NCBI GenBank assembly: GCA_017555445.1
Contig: JAFZGK010000018.1
Span: forward strand, 1-59,695
DNA length: 59,695 bases
Direction: 5' to 3'
Origin: Bacteroidales bacterium
GTDB taxonomy: Bacteria; Bacteroidota; Bacteroidia; Bacteroidales; UBA932
Part shown: positions 1 through 7,673 of the stretch, piece after piece
Layout of the letters: each line of letters starts with the position of its first letter
Position numbering within the stretch: the first letter of the stretch is position 1
The notes under the pieces: generated by a model
Told to the model about the DNA's origin: nothing
The model's input: the letters and a program-made list of their open reading frames with translations, nothing else
The model's database searches: none
Made by a program: the position numbers and the translations under genes

Positions 1-450
1 CCTGTGGAAGACGCAGTAAAAGCAATAGAGGCTTATGTGCCTTCGAACAACAGATCCCAGCTTACCAAGACTGAGAATAATACCCTTATTGTAGATGCAT
101 ATAATGCCAATCCGTCCAGCATGACAGTGGCTCTTAATAATCTTGCTTCTGTGGTTGCTGACAAGAAGATTGCTCTCATCGGTGACATGCTCGAATTAGG
201 CGAGGATTCATATCCGCTTCATGCGGAGATAGCTGAACTGGCTTTCGGACTTGACCTTTCACTCGTATGTTTCGTCGGTGCGGAGTTCGGAAAGGTATGG
301 GATGCTCTCCAGGACAAGTGCGGATCACTTTGGTTCGCCAATTCGGATGAGCTTGCAGAATGGATTTCCAAGAATCCTTTGACTGGAGCGTCAGTCCTTG
401 TCAAAGGTTCGCGTGGAACAAGGATGGAGAAAGTTCTTTCAGTGCTTTAG
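1..450 (+). CDS. murF: MurF, C-terminal part (UDP-MurNAc-tripeptide:D-Ala-D-Ala ligase)
   Basis: Cytoplasmic ATP-dependent ligase that adds D-Ala-D-Ala to UDP-MurNAc-tripeptide, the last soluble step of peptidoglycan precursor synthesis. The window opens inside the gene; about 149 residues remain, covering the end of the central ATPase domain and the C-terminal Rossmann-like domain. Mur ligase hallmarks are visible: DAYNANPSSM at fragment residues 31-40, GDMLELG at 60-66 and VKGSRGTRME at 133-142 near the C-terminus. The reading frame is open from base 1, so the gene is cut by the window edge and not broken. The stop TAG at 448-450 lies inside the convergent glycerate kinase gene, a 50-bp overlap without a terminator. 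Assignment is firm from the motifs and family architecture. Confidence 0.95.
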   Translation, partial: PVEDAVKAIEAYVPSNNRSQLTKTENNTLIVDAYNANPSSMTVALNNLASVVADKKIALIGDMLELGEDSYPLHAEIAELAFGLDLSLVCFVGAEFGKVWDALQDKCGSLWFANSDELAEWISKNPLTGASVLVKGSRGTRMEKVLSVL

Positions 451-1600
451 CTACGGTGTCCGATATGTTTTTACGGGCGACTTCGAGACGCATTGCGTAC
501 TCGAGGTCGCTTTCGTTTTCCGGTCTTGGTCCGATCTGGAATGTCTTGAAGAAATGACGTCCGAACGTGTCGCTCAAGCATGCTATTTCAGGATTGTCTA
601 CAATTCCTCCGATGGCCATTACCGGCACGTCCTTTTTACGGCAGCGTTTAAGGATGCCGTCGATCACTTTACCCCTGCTGCTCTGAGTGTCGATATGACC
701 CTCTCCAGTGATGACCAGTGAGGCATTCTCTATCATGTTGTCAAATCCGGCGGCATCCAATACCATGTCGATGCCGCTCTTGAGCTCAGCTCCAAGGAAT
801 GCCTTGAATGCCCCTCCCAGTCCTCCTGCTGCACCGCTTCCAGGAATTTCTTCCAGGTTGATTCCGTAGTGTCTGAGAATCACTTTGCTCAGAGACTTCA
901 TTCCAGCTTCCAGAGTGTCGATCATTGAACTGTCAGCTCCTTTCTGCGCAGCGAATACCTTGCTGGCTCCGAATTCTCCGCAGAACGGTGTGTTGACATC
1001 GCATGCCACAATGAATTCCGATTTGAGGATTTCCTTTGAGGCCGGCCTGACGTCGATTTCTTTGATTTCGGCAAGCCTTCCTCCGCAGCAACCATTGATT
1101 TCATTCCCTTCAGAGTCTCTGAATCTGAAGCCGAGGGCTTCAAGCATGCCTGTGCCACCATCGTTTGTTGCACTGCCTCCGATGCCTACAAGAAATCTCC
1201 TGCATCCTTTGTTCATGGCGTCAAGAATCATTTCTCCGGTTCCGTATGTGGAAGTCAGCAGGGGATTGCGTTCATTCTCTTTCAACAAGGTCAGACCACT
1301 GGCCTGAGCCATCTCTATGATGGCAGTGCGCTTGGTGTTTCCTGTTGTCTGCGGAACGATTCCGTATTCTGAGTCTATTGTTCTTCCAAGAGGATCTGTA
1401 ACCTTGCTCATGACAATCTCGCCGCCAAGCAGTCTGGTCAGTATATGTCCTGTCCCTTCACCTCCGTCTGCAACTTCCATTATCGCCACCTCGGTATCAG
1501 GCATGACTCTGCAGATGCCTTCTGCAACTGCAGAAGCGACATCTCCGGATTCAAGACATCCTTTAAAGGAGTCACATGCTATGACAATCTTCTGTCTCAT
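401..1600 (-). CDS. Glycerate kinase, GarK/GlxK family
   Basis: Predicted cytoplasmic kinase that phosphorylates D-glycerate (2-phosphoglycerate-forming in the GarK/PF02595 family). It is 399 aa, slightly longer than the usual 380. Visible signatures are the N-terminal CDSFKG (residues 9-14), ADGGEGT (44-50), GGSATNDGGTG (141-151) and a late GEGHIDTQSSRGK stretch. An upstream in-frame ATG at 1639 would add 13 hydrophobic residues, but family alignments start at MRQKIVIACDSFKG, so 1600 is chosen. A perfect -7 element TATCTTTG sits at 1606-1613, only 5 nt before the ATG, directly behind the tRNA-Glu terminator. No -33 element is seen. The 3' end overlaps murF by 50 bp. No glyoxylate or glucarate genes are nearby, so the physiological route is not shown by context. 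Confidence 0.93.
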   Translation of the reverse strand: MRQKIVIACDSFKGCLESGDVASAVAEGICRVMPDTEVAIMEVADGGEGTGHILTRLLGGEIVMSKVTDPLGRTIDSEYGIVPQTTGNTKRTAIIEMAQASGLTLLKENERNPLLTSTYGTGEMILDAMNKGCRRFLVGIGGSATNDGGTGMLEALGFRFRDSEGNEINGCCGGRLAEIKEIDVRPASKEILKSEFIVACDVNTPFCGEFGASKVFAAQKGADSSMIDTLEAGMKSLSKVILRHYGINLEEIPGSGAAGGLGGAFKAFLGAELKSGIDMVLDAAGFDNMIENASLVITGEGHIDTQSSRGKVIDGILKRCRKKDVPVMAIGGIVDNPEIACLSDTFGRHFFKTFQIGPRPENESDLEYAMRLEVARKNISDTVAKALKELSPSLFHANL

Positions 1601-1605
1601 GTTGA

Positions 1606-1613
1606 CAAAGATA
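1606..1613 (-). promoter_or_regulatory. Candidate -7 element for glycerate kinase
   Basis: TATCTTTG on the minus strand matches the Bacteroidota -7 consensus TAnnTTTG and lies 5 nt before the glycerate kinase ATG, which would give an almost leaderless mRNA. No TTTG occurs 19-21 nt upstream, where the tRNA terminator hairpin lies, so this is only a candidate. Confidence 0.4.
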
Positions 1614-1620
1614 GGAAAAT

Positions 1621-1650
1621 AAACAAAAAAGGCTCGCAATTCTGCGAGCC
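1621..1650 (-). terminator. Rho-independent terminator of tRNA-Glu
   Basis: On the minus strand an 8-bp stem GGCTCGCA/TGCGAGCC with a short loop is followed by TTTTTTGTTT, two bases after the encoded CCA of the tRNA. Textbook intrinsic terminator. Confidence 0.9.
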
Positions 1651-1651
1651 T

Positions 1652-1726
1652 TGGTACTCGGTAGGGGAATCGAACCCCTATTGCAAGATTGAGAATCTTG
1701 AGTACTAACCGTTATACGAACCGAGC
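1652..1726 (-). tRNA. tRNA-Glu (anticodon CUC)
   Basis: Read on the minus strand the element folds into a full cloverleaf: 7-bp acceptor stem GCTCGGT/ACCGAGT (outermost pair G-U), D arm GTATAACGGTTAGTAC, anticodon stem CAAGA/TCTTG around loop TTCTCAA (anticodon CTC, reading GAG), a short variable loop and T arm with GGTTCGATTCC. Discriminator A and an encoded CCA follow. The D-arm and T-arm sequences match bacterial tRNA-Glu closely. It is transcribed alone from its own promoter (1747-1777) and ends at a strong terminator. Confidence 0.97.
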
Positions 1727-1746
1727 GTTTTTTCGTTTTGGGATTG

Positions 1747-1777
1747 CAAAGGTAGACATTATTTTTTACAATCCAAA
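1747..1777 (-). promoter_or_regulatory. Promoter of tRNA-Glu (-33/-7 type)
   Basis: Minus strand TTTG (1774-1777), 19-nt spacer, TACCTTTG (1747-1754): an exact match to the Bacteroidota primary-sigma consensus. It lies about 20 bases before the mature tRNA 5' end, which leaves room for a short 5' leader removed by RNase P. Confidence 0.85.
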
Positions 1778-1831
1778 TTTTTCTTTACTTTTTTGTGGAA
1801 AATCATCGAAATTCCTTCAAAAACTCTCATT

Positions 1832-2200
1832 TTATTTCAGGAATACGAAGAATACTGCCATGATGAGGCAGAAGAAAGCGGCGATATGGTTCCACTGCAG
1901 GCTCTGTCCTTTGAACATTACCATTGCCACAAGTGTGAATACTGTGAGCGATATCACTTCCTGAATCACCTTCAGCTGCATGAGGTTGAAAGGACCTCCG
2001 TTGTCGATGAATCCGATTCTGTTGGCGGGTACCTGAGCGCAGTACTCGAAGAACGCTACTGCCCATGAAAAAAGAATCACTGCTATGAGCGGCCAGCTTG
2101 ATGATATCTTCATTTCCTGAAGCTTAAGATGACCATACCATGCAAATGTCATGAATACGTTTGATACGATGAGTAGAAGTATTGTCCAGATCGCTTTCAT
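1832..2200 (-). CDS. DMT-superfamily small membrane protein, DUF486
   Basis: A 122-residue inner-membrane protein with four hydrophobic helices at about 4-22, 36-54, 78-96 and 103-121, the normal size and shape for DUF486 (PF04342), a half-size relative of drug/metabolite transporters. The conserved stretch with ANRIGF (59-64) and LKVIQEVI (76-83) between helices 2 and 3 is the family hallmark. Substrate is unknown; half-size members are expected to work as dimers. A -7-like TACTTTTG lies at 2223-2230 (minus strand) without a clear -33 box. It is divergent from glmM and no partner gene is adjacent. Confidence 0.9.
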   Translation of the reverse strand: MKAIWTILLLIVSNVFMTFAWYGHLKLQEMKISSSWPLIAVILFSWAVAFFEYCAQVPANRIGFIDNGGPFNLMQLKVIQEVISLTVFTLVAMVMFKGQSLQWNHIAAFFCLIMAVFFVFLK

Positions 2201-2238
2201 TGTAAGTGTGATTTTCGGGCTGCAAAAGTAATATTAAA

Positions 2239-2270
2239 TTTGTAAATCCTGCCATAAAACTTTAATTTTG
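2239..2270 (+). promoter_or_regulatory. Promoter of the glmM-namZ pair
   Basis: TTTG (2239-2242), 20-nt spacer and TAATTTTG (2263-2270) match the Bacteroidota promoter pattern. Predicted 5' leader is about 80 nt. It overlaps the promoter region of the divergent DUF486 gene. Confidence 0.7.
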
Positions 2271-2357
2271 CATGATTTGCTAGCTGCTCATATAATCATA
2301 TGAGTGTCAGCTTCCGGCAGATTGCCAGATAGATAATATTAAATAATTATAACTGAT

Positions 2358-3809
2358 ATGACACTGATTAAATCCATTTCCGGTATCCGCGGTACGATCG
2401 GAGGAGCTCCGGGCGAGGGACTTTCGCCGCTTGATGTTGTTAAATTCACATATGCATATTGCGAGAAGATGCGTGAGCGTCGTCCGAAGGCAGATGGTGA
2501 AAGATACAAGGTCGTTGTAGGTAAAGATGCCCGTCTTTCCGGCGATATGGTTGAGCAACTTGTGTGCGGAACTCTTGTCGCTTGCGGTGTTGATGTAGTA
2601 AAGGCCGGTTTTGCTTCGACTCCTACAACAGAGATGGCTGTGGTATTCGAGGAAGCTGACGGTGGAATCATCCTTACAGCTTCACATAATCCTAAGCAGT
2701 GGAATGCCCTAAAGCTTCTCAATGAGAAGGGTGAGTTCCTCAATGCTGAGGAGGGTGCTGCAATTCTCGAATGTGCAGAGCAGGAGAATTTCAACTTTGC
2801 TGACGTGGACAGCCTTGGTGTCATCGAGGAAAGAGACTTTACTGACGAGCATCTCGATGCTGTTCTTGCGCTCCCGGCAGTGGATGTGGAGGCAGTGCGC
2901 AATGCGCATTTCAAGGTAGCTCTCGATGCTGTCAATTCAGTAGGCGGAATCATCATGCCGCGTCTCCTTGAGCGTATGGGAGTTGAGTGTGTATGTGTGA
3001 ACTGCGAGCCTACAGGCCAGTTCGCGCATAATCCTGAGCCGCTCCCTGCAAATCTTGTGGAGCTCAGTGAAGCTGTAGTTGCCAATGGAGCAGATCTTGG
3101 TGTGTCTGTTGACCCGGACGTTGACCGTCTTGCCCTCATCTGTGAGGACGGAAAGCCATTCGGAGAGGAGTATACACTCGTAAGCGTGGCAGACTACCTC
3201 CTTTCAAGAGTATATAATGAGGCTCTCGAGACAGGAAAGTCTATGGAGGAGATCGCAGCTCCTTACCAGATGACTACATCTTCAAATCTCTCATCTTCAA
3301 GAGCATTGCGTGATGTTACCGAGCAGTATGGCGGCGAGTATGCTGCGGCTGCTGTCGGTGAGGTCAATGTGACAACAAAGATGAAAGAGTGCGGCTGCAT
3401 CATCGGCGGTGAGGGTAACGGAGGCGTTATCTATCCGGCTCTCCATTATGGACGTGATGCAATGGTCGGTGTAGCACTTTTCCTTACAAATCTCGCATAC
3501 AAGAAGATGAAGGTGTCTGAGCTTCTTGCCACATACCCTCAGTATGTCATCGCAAAGAACAAGATCGAGCTTTCAGACAGTGCGCTCATCGACAGGATCC
3601 TTGACGAGATCAAGACAGTTTATGCAGCAGAGGATATCAACACCATCGACGGTGTGAAGATCTCATTCGAAAGCCGAAAGGAGTGGGTTCATCTTCGTCG
3701 CTCGAATACAGAGCCAATCATCAGAATCTATGCTGAGGCTGCAACCAAGGAAGCTGCTGATGCTCTTGCGCAGCAGATTATCGACATTGCTAACAAGATT
3801 ATCGGATAA
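2358..3809 (+). CDS. glmM: Phosphoglucosamine mutase-like phosphohexomutase (GlmM)
   Basis: Alpha-D-phosphohexomutase of 483 aa with all four domains. The active-site serine loop is TASHNPKQWN (107-116, phosphoserine S109), the Mg-binding loop DPDVDRLA (252-259), the sugar-binding loop GGEGNGG (350-356) and the phosphate-binding loop RRSNTEPIIRIY (447-458). Family knowledge suggests interconversion of glucosamine-6-P and glucosamine-1-P for UDP-GlcNAc synthesis. A phosphomannomutase/phosphoglucomutase role cannot be excluded from sequence alone, and the protein is slightly longer than E. coli GlmM (about 445). The TAA stop shares its last base with the ATG of the next gene (TAATG), implying translational coupling to a muramidase-like protein and supporting an amino-sugar role. 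Confidence 0.85.
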   Translation: MTLIKSISGIRGTIGGAPGEGLSPLDVVKFTYAYCEKMRERRPKADGERYKVVVGKDARLSGDMVEQLVCGTLVACGVDVVKAGFASTPTTEMAVVFEEADGGIILTASHNPKQWNALKLLNEKGEFLNAEEGAAILECAEQENFNFADVDSLGVIEERDFTDEHLDAVLALPAVDVEAVRNAHFKVALDAVNSVGGIIMPRLLERMGVECVCVNCEPTGQFAHNPEPLPANLVELSEAVVANGADLGVSVDPDVDRLALICEDGKPFGEEYTLVSVADYLLSRVYNEALETGKSMEEIAAPYQMTTSSNLSSSRALRDVTEQYGGEYAAAAVGEVNVTTKMKECGCIIGGEGNGGVIYPALHYGRDAMVGVALFLTNLAYKKMKVSELLATYPQYVIAKNKIELSDSALIDRILDEIKTVYAAEDINTIDGVKISFESRKEWVHLRRSNTEPIIRIYAEAATKEAADALAQQIIDIANKIIG

Positions 3810-4876
3810 TGTTCTCATTCAGGACGACATCACTTGAAGAACAGCTTGACAAGGCCCTCCTCGAGGGCCGTGTCGGTTGTTTCTGCACCCAGAACTGCTG
3901 GGATACTGAGCGTGGAAGATATATGTACGATATCTTCAGTGAAAGAGGAAACCTCCATACTGTGTTTTCTCCGCGTGATACCGAGCTTACTCCGTTGACA
4001 AACCATATCGAGTTCTCGGTGGATGATCTTAAGGATCTCAATGCGGTTGTAGTGGAAATACAGGATGTCGGTGCCAGATACTTCAACTATACCAAGGATG
4101 TCTTCAAGCTGATGGATGCATTGAAGTCTCTCAAGGAGGAAGCACCTTCATTATATATAGTCGACCATATCAATCCGGCAGGCAGGGTTGTGGAAGGTAC
4201 GATGCCTTCAGCCGAGATTGAGGCCAATGTTCCCAAGGTGGCGCATCGCCATGGACTTACCCTTGGAGAGCTTGCCAATCTCTATTACCATGAGATAGGT
4301 GCCAAGTTCGCTCTGCACGTGATTTCCGCTCTTGCTACAGAATCCAACAAGCAGCTTATGCCATGGACAATAGCACCAGCCTCGGATATTCCGGGACTTT
4401 TCACTTGTGATATGTACAGCGGAGGCGGACTCTGGAACAATACCAATATTTCTCCAGCCATCGGAACGGCACGACCATATGAGTATATCGGTGCACCTTT
4501 CGTGAAGACAGCGTCGCATGAGCCGGTTCCGGCAGCAGAAGGCGTACTCATGCGTCCATGTTTATTCACTCCTTCGTGTGGACGATATGAAGGAAAGAAA
4601 TGTTATGGATATCAGATCATGCTCGAGCCGGGTGTAGAGTACCACTCGCTGATTCATACTCTCCAGCTGATGAGGTATTTCAAGGACAGGTATAGCGAAT
4701 TCTGTTTCGAGGATGGCTTCGAGGCCAAACTTTCAGATCCTGTGCTTCTCGGATATATCAATGGTGAGGTGTCCTACGAGGATATGCGTGAGCATGTGAA
4801 GCTCGAGGAGCAGAAGTGGATCCGCAAGGCAAAGAAGTTCTCTTTGTATGAGGACCTTCCTTATCGTATAAAATAA
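3809..4876 (+). CDS. DUF1343 / NamZ-like exo-beta-N-acetylmuramidase
   Basis: A 355-residue member of PF07075 (DUF1343), the family of NamZ, which removes terminal MurNAc from cell-wall fragments. Visible signatures are EIQDVGARYFNY (83-94), VDHINPAGR (118-126) and RHGLTLGEL (147-155), with a Tyr/Asn-rich substrate region around residues 205-225. Unlike characterised secreted NamZ enzymes there is no signal peptide or lipobox, and the usual D-R-P-N-P motif reads D-H-I-N-P. A cytoplasmic role in muropeptide recycling is therefore an inference. It starts in the TAATG overlap with glmM, so the two are co-translated. The downstream rpmE2 promoter begins at its stop codon. Confidence 0.85.
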   Translation: MFSFRTTSLEEQLDKALLEGRVGCFCTQNCWDTERGRYMYDIFSERGNLHTVFSPRDTELTPLTNHIEFSVDDLKDLNAVVVEIQDVGARYFNYTKDVFKLMDALKSLKEEAPSLYIVDHINPAGRVVEGTMPSAEIEANVPKVAHRHGLTLGELANLYYHEIGAKFALHVISALATESNKQLMPWTIAPASDIPGLFTCDMYSGGGLWNNTNISPAIGTARPYEYIGAPFVKTASHEPVPAAEGVLMRPCLFTPSCGRYEGKKCYGYQIMLEPGVEYHSLIHTLQLMRYFKDRYSEFCFEDGFEAKLSDPVLLGYINGEVSYEDMREHVKLEEQKWIRKAKKFSLYEDLPYRIK

Positions 4877-4907
4877 TTTGTATTTAAGAAAAAATGCATT
4901 ATATTTG
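4877..4907 (+). promoter_or_regulatory. Promoter of rpmE2
   Basis: TTTG (4877-4880), 19-nt spacer, TATATTTG (4900-4907); exact consensus. The -33 box directly follows the stop codon of the upstream gene. Confidence 0.85.
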
Positions 4908-4944
4908 CGCCCGCAAAATTAGTTAACTAAATTTTTTAAGCATT

Positions 4945-5193
4945 ATGAAAACAGGAATACATCCCGAAACCTACCGTCTTGTAGCTTTCAAGGATATGTC
5001 AAACGACCAGGTCTTCATCACACGCTCATGCGCTAACACTAAGGAGACTATCGTAATCGAGGGCGTTGAGTACCCAGTTGTAAAGCTCGAGATCTCTAAC
5101 ACATCACACCCATTCTACACAGGTAAGATGAAGCTCGTTGACACCGCAGGTCGTGTTGATAAGTTCTACCAGAGATACGCAAAGAAGAAGTAA
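4945..5193 (+). CDS. rpmE2: 50S ribosomal protein L31 type B
   Basis: An 82-residue L31 protein, part of the large ribosomal subunit central protuberance and B1b bridge. It begins MKTGIHPETYRLVAFKD and has the type-B pattern: longer than zinc-containing L31 and lacking its four Cys ligands (a single Cys at residue 29). The conserved EISNTSHPFYTGK and the lysine-rich end are typical. It is monocistronic, with a consensus promoter upstream and a strong terminator downstream. In many bacteria type B replaces the zinc form on zinc starvation; in Bacteroidota it is commonly the only copy. Confidence 0.97.
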   Translation: MKTGIHPETYRLVAFKDMSNDQVFITRSCANTKETIVIEGVEYPVVKLEISNTSHPFYTGKMKLVDTAGRVDKFYQRYAKKK

Positions 5194-5212
5194 TTCTTTC
5201 AAGACATATGGT

Positions 5213-5247
5213 AAAATCGGTTCACATATATGTGGACCGATTTTTTT
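5213..5247 (+). terminator. Terminator after rpmE2
   Basis: Inverted repeat AAAATCGGT...ACCGATTTT enclosing TCACATATATGTGG, itself self-complementary, followed by a T run. Strong intrinsic terminator. Confidence 0.85.
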
Positions 5248-5285
5248 ATATACTCCTGCACGGTAGTAAAATGCACTTGGTGAAA

Positions 5286-7031
5286 TCAATAGCAGGTAGA
5301 TTTGCCGGAGAATGTCAACGTAGTGTTTAGAGTTGGATGCTGTAGGGTGATAGATAGAGCGTGAAGGTGGAGGCGTGCTGCAGCGGACTGCTCTGTGTGT
5401 CCGCCGTAAAGAAGGTCTCCGACAATAGGTCTGCAGAGTCCCAGAGGGTGAGCAGAGTGGACACGAAGCTGATGTGTGCGGCCGGTATGAGGATGATATA
5501 TGATGTCTATGGTTCCATCCTCATTGAGAGCAGATACTTCATATCCTGTAAGTGCGGTTTTGCCATGCACCATATCAACTTTCTGACGAGGCCTTTCGTC
5601 ATAGTCAGCACTTAAAGGAAGTTCGATTGTTCCCTTGGCACCTTGTGCCAGAATCTTATTATTATTTGACATGGCATTGGTGCCAGCCGGACAGAGTCTC
5701 GCGATATAAGTTTTCTTGACAGTATGCTCTTCAAACTGTTTACGCAGGTTGACTGCTGCCTCAGGAGTTTTGGCAAATACCATCACGCCGGATGTGTCCA
5801 TATCCAGGCGATGCACTGCTTCATATGTGCATGACGGCTCAATCGATGACTTATGTCTGTCGGAGTTAAGCCATTCCAGCAAGGACCAGCGTCCATCCAG
5901 ACCTGGCACCGATGGCATACCCGCTACCTTCTCCACAATCACTATAGCTTCATCTTCGTAAATAATCTCAGAGCCTTCATGGGGTGTAAAAACTAAATCT
6001 CTCCCAACTTCGTTGGACCCCTCCCATTCACCAGGCCAGGGGCGGCCAGGGTTTTTATGCCCCTTGCAGCTTCCCGTATAACTAGTGCTTGATATCATGT
6101 AACTTAGCAAAGGTCCGCATTTGGAAGTGCAGGAAGGGTAGAAATGTCCCTGAACCCTTACAGCAGTCTCTGAGGGGCGTCCATACCAGAACTCACCCAT
6201 AGCCAGCGGCTTGAGCCGGTTTCTGAAGGCGTGATTCAGCAGTTTCGGAGCGGCACAGTCGCCTGTGCCGCCTGGTGGAACCAGACCTTGTGCTGCGAAG
6301 ATGTCCCAGATAGAAGATGATTCACCGGCAGCATTATACACTATATATTGTTCGAAGATCCATCTCTGAAGCCTGTCTGACATCGCAGCTCTTTCTGCCT
6401 TAAGAGAAGCTATTCCGGATGTAGTGACTTCAATCTTCTTCCTTATATCAGAAATTCTGTCTCCCCACGATGTCTTCAGCCTTCTGAGCTCAGCTTTCTG
6501 AAACTGACTTTCCTTGGTCAGTTCTGCCAGCCTGACCAGATCTCCGTCAAGTTCGCAACGAATCAACTCCCTCTCTTTCTTGGAAATGGCCATTCTGGCT
6601 TTCATCAATGTAATCTCTTCATCGCGAGCTGACTCGGCCTTTATGAACTCTTCGCGTAAGACTGCAAGGTCAGATGAATTCTCCAAGGCGGAAATCTTCC
6701 TGTTGATCTCGACAATCTCTGCTTCATGTACCTTGTAATGTCCGTGAGGATCCAACAGATCATAGACAGGTGGAACAAATCCTTCCACAAAACTCCTTCC
6801 GTCTACGGATCCCGAAAATCCTGCAAGATATCCGATCTGTCCTGCTTCAGTCTCCACTATGAGTGCTCCCAGCATCTTTCCTTCTGCAAATCCGTCAATC
6901 GCAAGACTGTCCACATGGGATATCACCTCTCTTGCTGCGAACTGCACGAGAGGGTGAGGGGTATACCTGAAAGGATCTGTGAAATGCTCCGGTATATCCT
7001 GGATGATATCCTCTGGAATAGGATGTATCAT
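5286..7031 (-). CDS. RluA-family pseudouridine synthase with long N-terminal extension
   Basis: A 581-residue protein whose last ~210 residues form an RluA-type RNA pseudouridine synthase: HRLDMDTSG at 407-415 with catalytic Asp410, then HTGRTHQLRVH and a PIVGDLLYGG motif. The first ~370 residues are extra. They comprise a region starting IPEDIIQDIPEHFTDPFRY, a charged predicted coiled coil (about 100-225), then a conserved-looking block with CAAPKLLNHA (259-268), EFWYG and a Cys cluster (C301, C305, C322). Large RluA paralogues of this layout occur in gammaproteobacteria and Bacteroidota, but the extension is not functionally defined as far as I know. Start 7031 is chosen because ATGA overlaps the nth stop; an earlier in-frame start would overlap nth by over 100 bp. 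The target RNA is unknown. Confidence 0.85.
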   Translation of the reverse strand: MIHPIPEDIIQDIPEHFTDPFRYTPHPLVQFAAREVISHVDSLAIDGFAEGKMLGALIVETEAGQIGYLAGFSGSVDGRSFVEGFVPPVYDLLDPHGHYKVHEAEIVEINRKISALENSSDLAVLREEFIKAESARDEEITLMKARMAISKKERELIRCELDGDLVRLAELTKESQFQKAELRRLKTSWGDRISDIRKKIEVTTSGIASLKAERAAMSDRLQRWIFEQYIVYNAAGESSSIWDIFAAQGLVPPGGTGDCAAPKLLNHAFRNRLKPLAMGEFWYGRPSETAVRVQGHFYPSCTSKCGPLLSYMISSTSYTGSCKGHKNPGRPWPGEWEGSNEVGRDLVFTPHEGSEIIYEDEAIVIVEKVAGMPSVPGLDGRWSLLEWLNSDRHKSSIEPSCTYEAVHRLDMDTSGVMVFAKTPEAAVNLRKQFEEHTVKKTYIARLCPAGTNAMSNNNKILAQGAKGTIELPLSADYDERPRQKVDMVHGKTALTGYEVSALNEDGTIDIIYHPHTGRTHQLRVHSAHPLGLCRPIVGDLLYGGHTEQSAAARLHLHALSITLQHPTLNTTLTFSGKSTCY

Positions 7032-7672
7032 ATGGTGAGATTGTTCATGATGTACTCTCTGCACATTTCCTGAAGACCGCATTCTGCGCACTTGGGTTTG
7101 CGGGCTGTACATACGTAACGTCCGTGCAGGATGAGCCAATGGTGAGCCTTTCCTCTGAGTTCTGCAGGGAATCCCTTTGTCAGGTCCTTTTCGACAACTT
7201 CCACTGTGGCGCCGTCAGACAGACCTATCCTGCGTGATACTCTGAAAACGTGTGTGTCGACTGCTATGACCGGCTTGTCGTATATGACTGATGCTATCAC
7301 GTTTGCAGTTTTTCGTCCCACTCCCGGCAAGGTTTCAAGCTGGTCTGTTTCTGAAGGTACGATTCCTCCGAAATCCGAGACCAGGCGTGATGCCATTCCG
7401 ATCAGATGACGTGCCTTGTTGTTAGGAAAGGAAATGGATTTTATCAGTTCATATACTTCCTCGAATGATGCCGCTGCAAGATCTGCCGGCTCGGGGAAAC
7501 GTGCGAAGATCTGTGGAGTGTGTATGTTCACTCTCTTGTCCGTGCACTGGGCGGACAGTATCACCGCTATAAGAAGATGAAACGGAGTGTCGTAGTTCAA
7601 CTCCGTTTCTGCAATTTCCATATTGGCTGAAAACCAATCTGTAACTCTGTGAAATCTTTCAGATCTGTCCAT
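7028..7672 (-). CDS. nth: Endonuclease III (DNA glycosylase/AP lyase)
   Basis: Base-excision repair enzyme removing oxidised pyrimidines and cutting at the abasic site. At 214 aa it has the family length. The helix-hairpin-helix LPGVGRKTA (115-123) carries catalytic Lys121, catalytic Asp139 lies in VDTHVFR, and the 4Fe-4S ligands are C188-x6-C195-x2-C198-x5-C204. It begins one base after the ftsE stop and overlaps the RluA-like gene by four bases (ATGA), so the three form one minus-strand operon. Confidence 0.97.
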   Translation of the reverse strand: MDRSERFHRVTDWFSANMEIAETELNYDTPFHLLIAVILSAQCTDKRVNIHTPQIFARFPEPADLAAASFEEVYELIKSISFPNNKARHLIGMASRLVSDFGGIVPSETDQLETLPGVGRKTANVIASVIYDKPVIAVDTHVFRVSRRIGLSDGATVEVVEKDLTKGFPAELRGKAHHWLILHGRYVCTARKPKCAECGLQEMCREYIMNNLTI

Positions 7673-7673
7673 A

